Of a stretch of DNA of 64,000 nt, positions 51,960 through 60,297 are shown piece after piece (within the stretch, counting starts at the first letter, position 1; each line of letters opens with the position of its first letter). Origin of the DNA: Oscillospiraceae bacterium (GTDB lineage Bacteria > Bacillota > Clostridia > Oscillospirales > Oscillospiraceae); NCBI GenBank assembly GCA_910575695.1, contig CAJTGJ010000021.1, forward strand, positions 20,091 through 84,090, written 5' to 3'. The translations under genes and the position numbers were made by a program. The notes under the pieces are model-generated. The model was given only the letters and a program-made list of their open reading frames with translations, had not been told where the DNA came from and ran no database searches.

Positions 51960-52699
51960 GCTTTGTTCCCCCTTCCCAGCCCCCGGCGCAATAGCCCCTC
52001 CAGCAGAAGGGACAGCGCCACAATGGCCAGCGTCCAGGCAAACAGGTCGGCAGTCTCCAGCCCCAGCTTGGCCTGCTGGAGCCGGGAGCCGATGGCCCGG
52101 CTCGGGGGACACAGCACCTCCGCCGCCACACCGGATTTCCAGGCCAGCCCGAACGCGGTGAGCAGTCCGGCGGAAAAGTGGGGCCGCAGGGCGGGCAGAT
52201 AGATGAGCCGCAGCAGCTTCCACCGGGAGAAGCGGTACGCCCGGCCCATCTCCAGCAGTTTGCCGTCCATGCTGTCCAGCCCCGCCGTCAGGGAGCCCCA
52301 CACCACGGGCAGGACCATCAGCCCCGCGATTACCCAGGGGATGGCGGACCGGGCCACCCACAGGTACACCAGCAGGATGAAGGACACCACCGGCGTGGCC
52401 CGCACCACCCGCACCGCCGGGGAGGCGATGGCGTCCGCCCAGGGAAAGAAGTGGGTGAGGAAGGCCAGCGCCGTGCCCGCCGCCGTCCCCCAGGCCAGCC
52501 CCAGGAACACCCGCCACAGGGTGGCCCCGGCGGACAGGTAAAAATCCGCGGTCCCCGCCAGGGAAATCAGGCTCCGGACCACCGCGCCCGGCCCGGGGAG
52601 GAGCAGTTCCCGCCCCACGCCCCAGGCCGCAAGCTGCCATGCCCCCAGCCAGAAGACTGGGGATATGACGTATTTCCGTACAGTTTTCAGCGGTTCCAT
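51956..52699 (-). CDS. ABC transporter permease (NitT/TauT-type)
   Basis: 247 residues with six membrane helices and the EAA-type loop ([30 protein letters not shown]). The form is that of SsuC/TauC/NrtB permeases. Its ATG overlaps the binding-protein stop by one base. It forms the membrane channel for an unidentified small-molecule importer. Confidence 0.9.
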   Translation of the reverse strand: MEPLKTVRKYVISPVFWLGAWQLAAWGVGRELLLPGPGAVVRSLISLAGTADFYLSAGATLWRVFLGLAWGTAAGTALAFLTHFFPWADAIASPAVRVVRATPVVSFILLVYLWVARSAIPWVIAGLMVLPVVWGSLTAGLDSMDGKLLEMGRAYRFSRWKLLRLIYLPALRPHFSAGLLTAFGLAWKSGVAAEVLCPPSRAIGSRLQQAKLGLETADLFAWTLAIVALSLLLEGLLRRGLGRGNKA

Positions 52700-53802
52700 C
52701 AGGAGGCCGTGTAGTAGATGCTGTCGTCAGGCAGGGAGCCGCCCACCGAGGCGGGGTCAATGGCGTACAGCGCGATGAGGTAGTCGGAAATGGCGCTCAT
52801 CATATCGTTGCCGGCGATAAAGGCAAGATGGCACTGGGGGATGGCCAGCTTGGCGATAGCCGCGCTGGGGGTGAGTCCATAGCCCGCCACCAGCTCCGCC
52901 GCGTCATCAATGTTATTGTTCACGTAGTCGATGGACGCCTCATAATCCCGCAGAAAGAGATTCACCGATTCGGGATGGCTTTCCAGGAACTCGGTGCGGG
53001 CCACAACAGCGGTCATGATGACCTGGCTGCCAGTCTCCAGGGCGTCCCAGGCCTCGGTGACGTCGATGGCGGCGCGGACCTGGCCCTCGCTCTTGGCGAT
53101 GGCGGCGGTGGCGGCGGGGACGGGGAGCATGGCGCACTCGATCTCGCCGGAGAGCAGCTTGGCGGAAATTTCCGTGGCGTCAGCAAAGACAACTTCCACA
53201 TCCGTGCCGATCTCCAGACCGCTTTCCTGTAATAAATAACGCAGAATATACTCCGGGTTTGCGCCCTCCCCGGCAGAATAGATGGTCTTGCCCCTCAGAT
53301 CCTCCACCGAATTGATGGACGTGCCGCCGCCGCCCTCCAGGATATGGAGCACGCCCAGGGTGCCCACGGCGATGATCTTCACCCCGCCGTCGGTCTTGTT
53401 GTACAGGTTTACCGCCACATTGGAGGCCATGGTGGCGATGTCGATTTCGCCGTTGGTCAGCCCCGCCACCAGCTCGCTGTTGTCGGTATAGATCTTGTAG
53501 GAGTAGGTCCCAGCCCCAAGAAGCGCGGACTGGTCGTTGTCAATGTTGTCCAGCAGCTTGGCCGCGCCGATGCCCGTAGGCCCGGACAGCACCGCCAGAC
53601 GCATATCCAGCGGGGGGTCGATGGTCTCGGTTTCAGCGGGTTTGTTGGTGGGCTCCTGGGTGGGTTCCTCCGTGGGGGGAACGGTTTCGGCGGCTCCTTC
53701 GGTGGGCTGGTCCGTGGGGTCAGCCGCCGCGGGCTTACAGGCGCCTAAGGAAACGAGCAGGACAAGGGCCAGCATCAGAGCTGACAGTTTGTAATACCTC
53801 AT
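52699..53802 (-). CDS. ABC transporter substrate-binding lipoprotein (NMT1/SsuA-like)
   Basis: 367 residues from the ATG at 53802. A lipobox (LVSLGAC) is followed by a Pro/Thr/Glu-rich spacer (about 25-60) and a periplasmic-binding fold of the NMT1 type ([16 protein letters not shown], then [21 protein letters not shown], then [18 protein letters not shown]). Relatives carry sulfonates, nitrate, thiamine precursors or other ions; substrate cannot be told. It sits between the Crp-like regulator (2-bp gap) and the permease, so all four genes are coupled. Confidence 0.88.
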   Translation of the reverse strand: MRYYKLSALMLALVLLVSLGACKPAAADPTDQPTEGAAETVPPTEEPTQEPTNKPAETETIDPPLDMRLAVLSGPTGIGAAKLLDNIDNDQSALLGAGTYSYKIYTDNSELVAGLTNGEIDIATMASNVAVNLYNKTDGGVKIIAVGTLGVLHILEGGGGTSINSVEDLRGKTIYSAGEGANPEYILRYLLQESGLEIGTDVEVVFADATEISAKLLSGEIECAMLPVPAATAAIAKSEGQVRAAIDVTEAWDALETGSQVIMTAVVARTEFLESHPESVNLFLRDYEASIDYVNNNIDDAAELVAGYGLTPSAAIAKLAIPQCHLAFIAGNDMMSAISDYLIALYAIDPASVGGSLPDDSIYYTAS

Positions 53803-53804
53803 GG

Positions 53805-54479
53805 TCAAAATTCCTTTCTGTTTTCATTCAAAATATCCTCCAACGCCTCCCGGCGCAGGATGCGGATGGTTTTGCCCTCCCGGGCGATGCCCCCCGCCTG
53901 CTCCAGCGCCTCAAAGGCCCGGTACAGGGTGGCCCGGCCCACGCCCAGGCGCTGGCACAGCTGGGTGGCGGACAGGGTCAGGCTGTCCGTCTGAGCGCCC
54001 AGCAGATAGCGGGCCAGCTTGCCCTCCGCCGGACCGGCGGACACCGCCTCCAGTCTGCGGCTCAGAAACTGGATGCGTCCGGACAGGTAGACCGCGTAAT
54101 CCTCCGCGAAGGGGCCGCACTCCCACAGCAGGCGGCGGACGCAGTCCTGGGGGATCAGCAGGGCCTCGCACCGGGTGAGGGCGGTGAGGGTGGTGGGGTA
54201 GTCCTCGCCGCCGGCGAACAGGGCGGCGGCGCCGAACACGTCCCCGGCGGACAGGGTGGACATGAGCAGGGATTCCCGGCGCACCTGCACCCGGCCCCGG
54301 AGCACCACCCCCAGACAGCGGCGGAAGCGCTTGGGGCTGTACACCACGGCGCCCCGCTCCACCTGGAGCAGGTCAGATCCCGCCAGGGTCCTTTCCCACA
54401 GGGCGGGCTCCACCCGACCGAACAGGGGGTGGCCCTGGGGCAGCTTGATTTCCAGATGAATCCCTCCAAACTGTATCAT
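53805..54479 (-). CDS. Crp/Fnr family transcriptional regulator
   Basis: 224 residues if read from the ATG at 54479. A cyclic-nucleotide-type sensor fold (about 20-130) and C-terminal HTH (LSATQLCQRLGVGRATLYRAFEALEQAG) are clear. There is no N-terminal cysteine cluster, so it is not an FNR iron-sulfur protein. The promoter at 54494-54522 puts transcription start near 54487, only about 8 nt before this ATG, and GGAGG lies downstream; a CTG at 54455, seven bases after GGAGG, is the alternative start (216 residues). It heads the ABC operon and probably controls it. Confidence 0.85.
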   Translation of the reverse strand: MIQFGGIHLEIKLPQGHPLFGRVEPALWERTLAGSDLLQVERGAVVYSPKRFRRCLGVVLRGRVQVRRESLLMSTLSAGDVFGAAALFAGGEDYPTTLTALTRCEALLIPQDCVRRLLWECGPFAEDYAVYLSGRIQFLSRRLEAVSAGPAEGKLARYLLGAQTDSLTLSATQLCQRLGVGRATLYRAFEALEQAGGIAREGKTIRILRREALEDILNENRKEF

Positions 54480-54495
54480 TTGGTACAGTTTGGAG
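54464..54495 (-). promoter_or_regulatory. Perfect 12-bp-arm operator dyad at the Crp-like gene
   Basis: CTCCAAACTGTA-N8-TACAGTTTGGAG overlaps the end of the -10, the transcription start and the GGAGG site. A second nested dyad, TTTGGTA-N12-TACCAAA, spans 54478-54503. Probable operator for the encoded regulator. Confidence 0.75.
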
Positions 54496-54522
54496 TATAC
54501 CAAAGGAGCCCCGTCCTGTCAA
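54494..54522 (-). promoter_or_regulatory. Sigma-A promoter of the Crp-like/ABC operon
   Basis: Minus strand: -35 TTGACA, 17-bp spacer, -10 TATACT. Confidence 0.85.
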
Positions 54523-54591
54523 GGGAGGCGTGTTGGGAAAAATGATGCAAAATCTTCATCAATTGTTTATGATTTATTTCATCCCACCCCC

Positions 54592-54627
54592 TTGTATTTT
54601 TCCCCAGCCTCAGATATACTATCTGAG
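54592..54627 (+). promoter_or_regulatory. Promoter and dyad of the LCP gene
   Basis: -35 TTGTAT, 17-bp spacer, -10 TATACT. The -10 lies inside the perfect dyad CTCAGATA-TAC-TATCTGAG (54609-54627), an operator candidate. Confidence 0.65.
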
Positions 54628-54721
54628 CAATCAAAAAGTTGACATAATGTGAGGGCCTTTGACGGCCCTTGATGTTTACGGCTGCCTGGGAGGTCCCGGC
54701 GGCGGAAAGGATGGCCGTTTC

Positions 54722-55717
54722 ATGAGCAAAAGGAAAAAGCCCGTCAGACGCACCCCCCTGCAAAGGGTGCTGCGGGGCTTGTATGTCATACTGTTTGTCC
54801 TGTCCCTGGTGGTGGTGGTGTCCTATGTGGGGCTGAAGGTATTTGCCCCCGCCCCCGACGTGCCCGACCAGATGGAATTTGAGCTGGACCCCGACGATCT
54901 GCCGGAGCAGGCCGACGGGGAGGGCGGGACGAAAAAAATGTCCCTGAACCGCAGGAAAGGGGTATATACCTGCCTGCTGCTGGGCGTGGCCGACCAGGGC
55001 GGCAGCGACACCATTATGCTGGGCGTGTTCGACACCGAGGCGAAAACCTCCTCCCTGATCTCCATTCCCCGGGATACGGTGGTGCTGTACAACGGCTCCT
55101 ACTGCAAGATCAACGCTACATACTCCTACGGCGGGGTGGGGGCGGTGGTCCAGAGCGTGTCCAAAATGCTGGCGGTGCCCATCGACTACTATGTGACGGT
55201 GAACACCAGGGCTTTCCGGGATATTGTGGACGAAATCGGCGGCGTATACTTTGATGTGCCGAGAGATATGAACTACGATGATCCCGTTGGCGGCCTGTCT
55301 ATCCATATCAATCAGGGCTACCAGCTGCTGGACGGCAAAAAGGCCGAGGGCGTGGTGCGGTGCAGGAACTGCTACCCCGACGCGGACGTCGGCCGCTCCG
55401 CCACCCAGCGGGCGTTCCTGGCGGCGCTGGCCAAGCAGACTGTCACCCTGTCCAACGTAACCAAGGTGACCAGCCTGATCAACATACTGAACGAGTACGT
55501 GGAGAGCGACATGGCCCTGAACACCATGGTGTATTTCGGCACCCAGGCGGTGGGCATGGACCTGGACACGGCCATGAGCACCGGCTCGCTGGAGGGAACG
55601 TGGATCAGCCCCTATTGGGTGCTGGACGACGCCTCGGTGCTGGAGCTGGTGAACGGTCTGGGGATTTACGAGGAGCAGGTCCCCGCCAGCGTATTGAAGA
55701 TCGTGCATCCGCAGTAA
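54722..55717 (+). CDS. LytR-CpsA-Psr (LCP) family wall-polymer ligase
   Basis: 331 residues from the ATG at 54722. A basic N-terminus and one membrane helix (about 18-40) precede the LCP domain (about 80-290): LLLGVADQGGSDTIMLGVFD, SIPRDTVV, INATYSYGG and the VRCRNCYPDADVGRSATQ arginine block that holds the polyprenyl phosphate. LCP enzymes attach teichoic acid-like or capsular polymers to peptidoglycan outside the membrane. Monocistronic, divergent from the Crp-like operon. Confidence 0.9.
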   Translation: MSKRKKPVRRTPLQRVLRGLYVILFVLSLVVVVSYVGLKVFAPAPDVPDQMEFELDPDDLPEQADGEGGTKKMSLNRRKGVYTCLLLGVADQGGSDTIMLGVFDTEAKTSSLISIPRDTVVLYNGSYCKINATYSYGGVGAVVQSVSKMLAVPIDYYVTVNTRAFRDIVDEIGGVYFDVPRDMNYDDPVGGLSIHINQGYQLLDGKKAEGVVRCRNCYPDADVGRSATQRAFLAALAKQTVTLSNVTKVTSLINILNEYVESDMALNTMVYFGTQAVGMDLDTAMSTGSLEGTWISPYWVLDDASVLELVNGLGIYEEQVPASVLKIVHPQ

Positions 55718-55723
55718 AAAAGC

Positions 55724-55762
55724 AAAAGAATCCGGTCCGCAGATGGCGGACCGGATTCTTTT
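55724..55762. terminator. Bidirectional terminator between LCP gene and prfB
   Basis: A 17-bp perfect stem AAAAGAATCCGGTCCGC / GCGGACCGGATTCTTTT with a 5-base loop. Confidence 0.9.
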
Positions 55763-55780
55763 ATGTTTACAGGGCCTGCG

Positions 55781-56905
55781 TTACGATTTCGTCGCCCAGC
55801 TTCCCGTGGCGGAGGCGGTGAGGTAGGCGTTGATAAAGCCGTCCAGGTCGCCGTCCATGACGCCGTTGATGTTGGAGGTCTCAAAGGCGGTGCGGTTATC
55901 CTTCACCAGCTGGTAGGGCATGAACACATAGGAGCGGATCTGGCTGCCCCACTCGATTTTCAGCTGGACGCCCTTGATGTCGGAAATTTTGTCCAGGTGC
56001 TCCTGCTCCTTGATCTGCATCAGCTTGGAGCGGAGCATCCGCATACAGGTCTCCTCGTTCTGGAACTGGGAGCGCTCGGTCTGGCAGGACACCACGATGC
56101 CGGTGGGGTTGTGGATGAGCCGGACGGCGGAGGAGGTCTTGTTGATGTGCTGTCCCCCCGCGCCGGAGGAGCGGTAGACCTGGCGGGTGATGTCCTCGTC
56201 CCGGATCTCCACCTCCACGCTGTCGTCCAGCTCGGGCATGACCTCCACGGCGGCGAAGGAGGTCTGCCGCCGGGCGTTGGCGTCAAAGGGGGAGATGCGC
56301 ACCAGGCGGTGGACGCCGTGCTCGCTCTTGAGGTAGCCGTAGGCGTTTTCCCCCTCAATGCGGATGGCGGCGGATTTGATGCCCGCCTCGTCCCCGTCCT
56401 GATAGTCCAGCACGGAGCAGGAGAAGCCGTGGCGCTCCGCCCAGCGGGTGTACATCCGGTAGAGCATCTGGGCCCAGTCCTGGGCCTCGGTGCCCCCGGC
56501 CCCCGCCTGGAGGGAGACAATGGCGGTGGAGTTGTCGTATTCCCCGGACAGCAGGGTGGACAGCCGGGCGGTTTCCATCTCCCGCACCAGGGCCTGGAAG
56601 CCGGACTCCACCTCGGGGACCAGGGATTCGTCCTCCTCCTCGTTGCCCATCTCGCACAGCACCATCAGGTCATCCCATGCGCCCTCCCGCTTGGCCTGGG
56701 AGCTCACCTTGGCCTCCAGGCTGCTGATGCGCTGCTGGATCTTCCTGGCCTTGTCCACGTTGTCCCAGAAGCCGTCGGCGGCGGACTGGGCGTGGAGCTC
56801 GTCCAGCTCCCGTTCGGCGGCCTCCAGATCCAGGGCGCGGCCCAGCCCGTCCAGCTCGGGCTTCAGATTGTTCAGCTTCACCCGGTATTCGTCAAATTGC
56901 AGCAT
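55781..56905 (-). CDS. prfB: Peptide chain release factor 2, without programmed frameshift
   Basis: 374 residues from the ATG at 56905. The stop-codon recognition tripeptide SPF (ISPFDANARRQTSF) marks RF2, and the catalytic GGQ loop (SSGAGGQHINK) is intact. In many bacteria RF2 needs a +1 shift at codon 25-26 over an in-frame UGA; here codons 25-26 are CTG-GAT and the frame is continuous, so autoregulation by frameshifting is absent. Releases peptides at UGA and UAA. Promoter at 56961-56989. Confidence 0.93.
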   Translation of the reverse strand: MLQFDEYRVKLNNLKPELDGLGRALDLEAAERELDELHAQSAADGFWDNVDKARKIQQRISSLEAKVSSQAKREGAWDDLMVLCEMGNEEEDESLVPEVESGFQALVREMETARLSTLLSGEYDNSTAIVSLQAGAGGTEAQDWAQMLYRMYTRWAERHGFSCSVLDYQDGDEAGIKSAAIRIEGENAYGYLKSEHGVHRLVRISPFDANARRQTSFAAVEVMPELDDSVEVEIRDEDITRQVYRSSGAGGQHINKTSSAVRLIHNPTGIVVSCQTERSQFQNEETCMRMLRSKLMQIKEQEHLDKISDIKGVQLKIEWGSQIRSYVFMPYQLVKDNRTAFETSNINGVMDGDLDGFINAYLTASATGSWATKS

Positions 56906-56960
56906 TGCGTTTTCATCCTTCCGCGGCGCGGGCCGCTGATAATTCATTCTCAATTTCTGT

Positions 56961-56989
56961 ATTATATAGAAATCTTCCCCGGTTGTAAA
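56961..56989 (-). promoter_or_regulatory. Sigma-A promoter of prfB
   Basis: Minus strand: -35 TTTACA, 17-bp spacer, -10 TATAAT, 56 bp upstream of the ATG. Confidence 0.75.
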
Positions 56990-57028
56990 GGGCGAAGATG
57001 AAAAACCGTTGGAATCAGCGATTTCACG

Positions 57029-57057
57029 ATTGACTTTCCCGTCCAGGGCCACTAAAA
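57029..57057 (+). promoter_or_regulatory. Promoter of the cysteine desulfurase gene
   Basis: -35 TTGACT, 17-bp spacer, -10 TAAAAT; predicted start near 57064, giving a leader of about 160 nt that is nearly all stem-loops. Confidence 0.65.
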
Positions 57058-57075
57058 TAGGCTCTATAATCAAAA

Positions 57076-57180
57076 CGCTTGAAAATCGGCGCCCGATTTT
57101 CAAGGCGGGCAAGGCCCGCCAGCCCATTCAAATGGGCTGTGTTTTGCCTGTGAATTCTGCTGCGGGCCGCTTCGCGGCCC
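57076..57180 (+). promoter_or_regulatory. Stack of four stem-loops in the cysteine desulfurase leader
   Basis: In order: CGCTTGAAAATCGG / CCGATTTTCAAGGCG (57076-57105), GGCGGGC-AA-GGCCCGCC (about 57104-57120), AGCCCATT / AATGGGCT (57121-57138) and GGGCCGC-TTC-GCGGCCC (57164-57180). No open reading frame and no known riboswitch core are seen. Confidence 0.6.
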
Positions 57181-57226
57181 CTGCGGCGGCTATCATACCC
57201 GAAGCAGACAGAGGAGGAAGCGTGAC

Positions 57227-58372
57227 ATGGAACAGGCCCAGCTGGCTTATTTTGACTACGCCGCCACCACCCCGGTGCGGCCCGAGGCTGTCGCCGCCCT
57301 GACGGAAGCGGCGGCGCAATTCGGAAACCCCTCCTCCCGGTACGAATTTGGCCGTCAGGCGGCGGCGCGGGTGGGAGCTGACCGGGAGACGGTGGCCAAA
57401 GCCCTGGGATGCGCTCCCGGCGAGCTGTTTTTCACCTCCTGCGGCACGGAGAGCGACAACTGGGCCATCCGCCGGGGGGTGGAGGTGAACCGCCGCAAGG
57501 GGAAGCACATCGTCACCACCGCCGTCGAGCACGCCGCTGTGCTGGAGACGTGCAGGGACCTGGAGCGGCAGGGGTATGAGGTTACATACCTGAAGCCGGA
57601 CCGGGCGGGGCGGATCACGGTGGAGCAGGTGAGGGATGCCCTGCGGCCGGATACGGCGCTGGTGTCCATGATGCTGGTGAACAACGAGACGGGGGCGGTC
57701 CTGCCGGCGGCGGAGAGTGTCAAGGCGGTGAAGGCCGCTGATCCCGCCATTTTGTTCCACTGTGACGGGGTGCAGGGCTTTTTGAAGATGGATTGCCCTC
57801 TGGCCCGCCTGGGCGCGGATCTGATCGCTGTCAGCGGCCATAAGATTGGAGCGCCCAAGGGGATCGGGGCGCTGTATGTCAAAAAGGGGGTGCGCCTGCG
57901 GCCCCTGCTCACCGGGGGCGGGCAGGAGGACGGGATGCGCTCCGGCACCGAGGCCACGGCCCAGACTGCCGCCTTCGCCGCCGCCGTCCGGGCCAGTCTG
58001 GCGGAGCCGGAACGGCTGGAACGCACCGCCGCCGTGAAAGAATATACCTTATTGAAATTAAAGGAAGCGCTGCCCAGGCTGGAGGTCATCTCCGCCGGGG
58101 ACGCCCCCCACATCTGTGCCGTCACCCTTCCCGGGTACAAGAGCGAGGTGGTGGTCCGGGTGTTGGGGGATCAGGGCGTGTGTATCTCCTCCGGCTCCGC
58201 CTGCCACAAGGGGAAGCCCAGCCATGTGTTCGCCGCCATGAACCTGCCCAAGCCCTGGCTGGACGGGGCGCTGAGGCTGTCCTTCTCCCCGGACACCACC
58301 CGGGAGGAGGCGGACAGGCTGGCGCGGGCGCTGAAGGACGCGGCGGACAGCCTGTTTACCACTCTGTCGTGA
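57227..58372 (+). CDS. Cysteine desulfurase (NifS/IscS-type)
   Basis: 381 residues. PLP lysine K206 in SGHKIGAPKG, H102 in the VEHAAVLE stretch and catalytic C326 in SSGSACHKGK place it in the group I NifS/IscS enzymes. It takes sulfur from cysteine for iron-sulfur clusters or thio-modified tRNA. No IscU-type scaffold or thiI follows, so its acceptor is unknown. An AGGAGG site precedes the ATG. The leader upstream is highly structured. Confidence 0.92.
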   Translation: MEQAQLAYFDYAATTPVRPEAVAALTEAAAQFGNPSSRYEFGRQAAARVGADRETVAKALGCAPGELFFTSCGTESDNWAIRRGVEVNRRKGKHIVTTAVEHAAVLETCRDLERQGYEVTYLKPDRAGRITVEQVRDALRPDTALVSMMLVNNETGAVLPAAESVKAVKAADPAILFHCDGVQGFLKMDCPLARLGADLIAVSGHKIGAPKGIGALYVKKGVRLRPLLTGGGQEDGMRSGTEATAQTAAFAAAVRASLAEPERLERTAAVKEYTLLKLKEALPRLEVISAGDAPHICAVTLPGYKSEVVVRVLGDQGVCISSGSACHKGKPSHVFAAMNLPKPWLDGALRLSFSPDTTREEADRLARALKDAADSLFTTLS

Positions 58373-58396
58373 CGCTGCCGTGGAAGCGAGGGATTT

Positions 58397-58780
58397 ATGC
58401 TGACGAGGGAAGATATCATAGAGGCGCTGAGGGAAGCGGCGTTTGACCGGAATGAATACTGGGTGGCGGCAGGCGCGGCCATGGTGCTGTATGGGATCAA
58501 GGACACGGCGGGGGATATTGATCTGGGCTGTACCTCCCGGATGGCAGACAGGCTGGAAGAGGAAGGCTATGAAACACAGGTCCTTCCGGATGGCAGCAGG
58601 AGGATTGTGTTTTCTGAATCCATTGAACTATTTGAAAACTGGATCGAGGGTCAGGCCGTTTTCCAGGAGGGGCTTCCGGTGGTCTCCGCGGCGGGATTGG
58701 CGCGGATGAAGGAAAAGCTGGGCCGGGAAAAGGACCGGGAGGATATTATCTTAATAAAGGAGTATTTGTCAAAATGTTAA
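58397..58780 (+). CDS. Nucleotidyltransferase-like protein
   Basis: 127 residues. The motif VAAGAAMVLYGIKDTAGDIDLGC (about 22-44) has the G-A/S and DxD pattern of minimal nucleotidyltransferase folds of the AbiEii/MNT type, and a later Glu-rich helix follows. It is 24 bp after the cysteine desulfurase and overlaps the MATE gene by 7 bp. No HEPN or AbiEi partner is adjacent, so a toxin-antitoxin reading is not supported. Substrate unknown. Confidence 0.65.
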   Translation: MLTREDIIEALREAAFDRNEYWVAAGAAMVLYGIKDTAGDIDLGCTSRMADRLEEEGYETQVLPDGSRRIVFSESIELFENWIEGQAVFQEGLPVVSAAGLARMKEKLGREKDREDIILIKEYLSKC

Positions 58781-60171
58781 AGCTATTCCGGCGGGAGCCG
58801 GGGTTTTATGCCAGACTGTTATCCCTTGCCCTGCCCATTTTGTTCCAGAATCTGATCACCAACTCCCTGGGCCTGGTGGACACATTCATGGTGGGCACCA
58901 TGGGCCAGGGGCCGCTGGCCGGGGTAACTTTGGCCAATATCCCGGTGTTTGTGGTGCAGCTGATGATGTTCGGCATCCAGAGCGGCTCCTCCGTCCTCAT
59001 CAGCCAGTACCGGGGCAAGGGGGACCTCCAGTCCATCAACCGGGTGATGGGCATCGGTATGTACATCGCCGGGGCCATCGGGCTGGTGTTCGCCCTGATT
59101 ATGGGGTTCCTGCCCCATCAGTTCATGGGCCTGTTCGGCAGCGACGCCCAGGTGGTGTCCACCGCCGCCCGGTATGCCCGGATCGTGGGCTGGTCCTATT
59201 TCTTCGACAGCTTTGTGCAGGTATACATCGGCGCCCACCGGGCCATGGGCAACCCCAACCGGGGGCTGGCAATCCTGGGCGTGTCCATGGTGAGCAATAC
59301 CTTCCTCAACTGGGTGTTCATCTTCGGCAACCTGGGCGCGCCCCGGCTGGGGGTGGAGGGCGCGGCTCTGGCCACCCTGCTGGCCCGGGTGCTGTCCTGC
59401 ACCATTTCCATTGTGTGGACCGCCCGGGACAGGCGGTTCCCCTTGCGCTTCACCCTGCTGTTCCGGCCCGGCAGGGAGATGGTGCGGCGGTTCATCCACT
59501 TCGCCACCCCGGTGATGTGCAATGAGACGTTCTGGGGGCTGGGTTCCTCCCTGTTCCCCACCATTATGGGCCACATGGACGGCTCGGAGGAGATCCTGGC
59601 CGCCTATGCCATCGCGGGCAATATCACGAACCTGTGTACTGTGGGGGTGTTCGCCATCGCGGGCACTGCCGCCATCCTGGTGGGCCAGGAGATCGGCTCG
59701 GGCAACGCGGACAAGGTGTATTCTCTGGGGGCGCTGCTCAACGTGCTGGCGGTCCTGTTCGGGCTGGCGGCAGGAGCGCTGTTCCTGGTCCTGCTCCATA
59801 TGTTTATCATCCCGGTGCTGTATCCTCTGTTCAAGCTGACTCCAGCGGCGGCGGAAATCTGCACCATGATGCTCACCATGGTGTTTGCCATGATGCCCCT
59901 GCGTTCCTTTGCGTGCACCAATATCGTAGGGGTGCTCCGGGGCGGGGGCGACGTGCGGGCGGCGACGATCATCGACGTCACGCCGCTGTGGCTGGTGGCT
60001 CTGCCCCTGGCGGTGCTGGCGGGGCTGGTGTTCAAGCTGGGCATTTTCTGGGTACAGCTGGCCACCATGAGCGAAAATATGGTAAAATCCGTGTTGGGCC
60101 TGCGGCGGTTCCGCGGCGGCGCGTGGATCAACGACGTGACCATACCCGCCCAGCCCGGGACGGAGGGATAA
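58774..60171 (+). CDS. MATE family efflux transporter
   Basis: 465 residues with twelve membrane helices. Typical stretches are ALPILFQNLITNSLGLVDTFMVG, VSNTFLNWVFIFG and the mirrored second half (AGTAAILVGQEIGSGNADK). MATE proteins expel cationic drugs or metabolites using ion gradients. It overlaps the nucleotidyltransferase-like gene by 7 bp, so the two are translated together after the desulfurase. Substrate unknown. Confidence 0.9.
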   Translation: MLKLFRREPGFYARLLSLALPILFQNLITNSLGLVDTFMVGTMGQGPLAGVTLANIPVFVVQLMMFGIQSGSSVLISQYRGKGDLQSINRVMGIGMYIAGAIGLVFALIMGFLPHQFMGLFGSDAQVVSTAARYARIVGWSYFFDSFVQVYIGAHRAMGNPNRGLAILGVSMVSNTFLNWVFIFGNLGAPRLGVEGAALATLLARVLSCTISIVWTARDRRFPLRFTLLFRPGREMVRRFIHFATPVMCNETFWGLGSSLFPTIMGHMDGSEEILAAYAIAGNITNLCTVGVFAIAGTAAILVGQEIGSGNADKVYSLGALLNVLAVLFGLAAGALFLVLLHMFIIPVLYPLFKLTPAAAEICTMMLTMVFAMMPLRSFACTNIVGVLRGGGDVRAATIIDVTPLWLVALPLAVLAGLVFKLGIFWVQLATMSENMVKSVLGLRRFRGGAWINDVTIPAQPGTEG

Positions 60172-60209
60172 GCCCGGCGCGGGGAGCGGAAAATATTTGC
60201 AGAAGGGTA

Positions 60210-60238
60210 TTGCATTCCCTGACGCGGTGTGCTACAAT
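60210..60238 (+). promoter_or_regulatory. Promoter of the Cys/His-rich secreted protein gene
   Basis: -35 TTGCAT, 17-bp spacer, -10 TACAAT, 59 bp before the ATG. Confidence 0.65.
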
Positions 60239-60297
60239 GACGATAGCGATAGTCACACTCCCGTGAAACAAGAACAAATTTTGGAGGTAGAAGCATC

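Noticed and set aside
58397..58780. A toxin-antitoxin system around the nucleotidyltransferase-like gene
   Set aside because: No HEPN, AbiEi-like or other small partner gene is adjacent; the neighbours are a cysteine desulfurase and a MATE pump.
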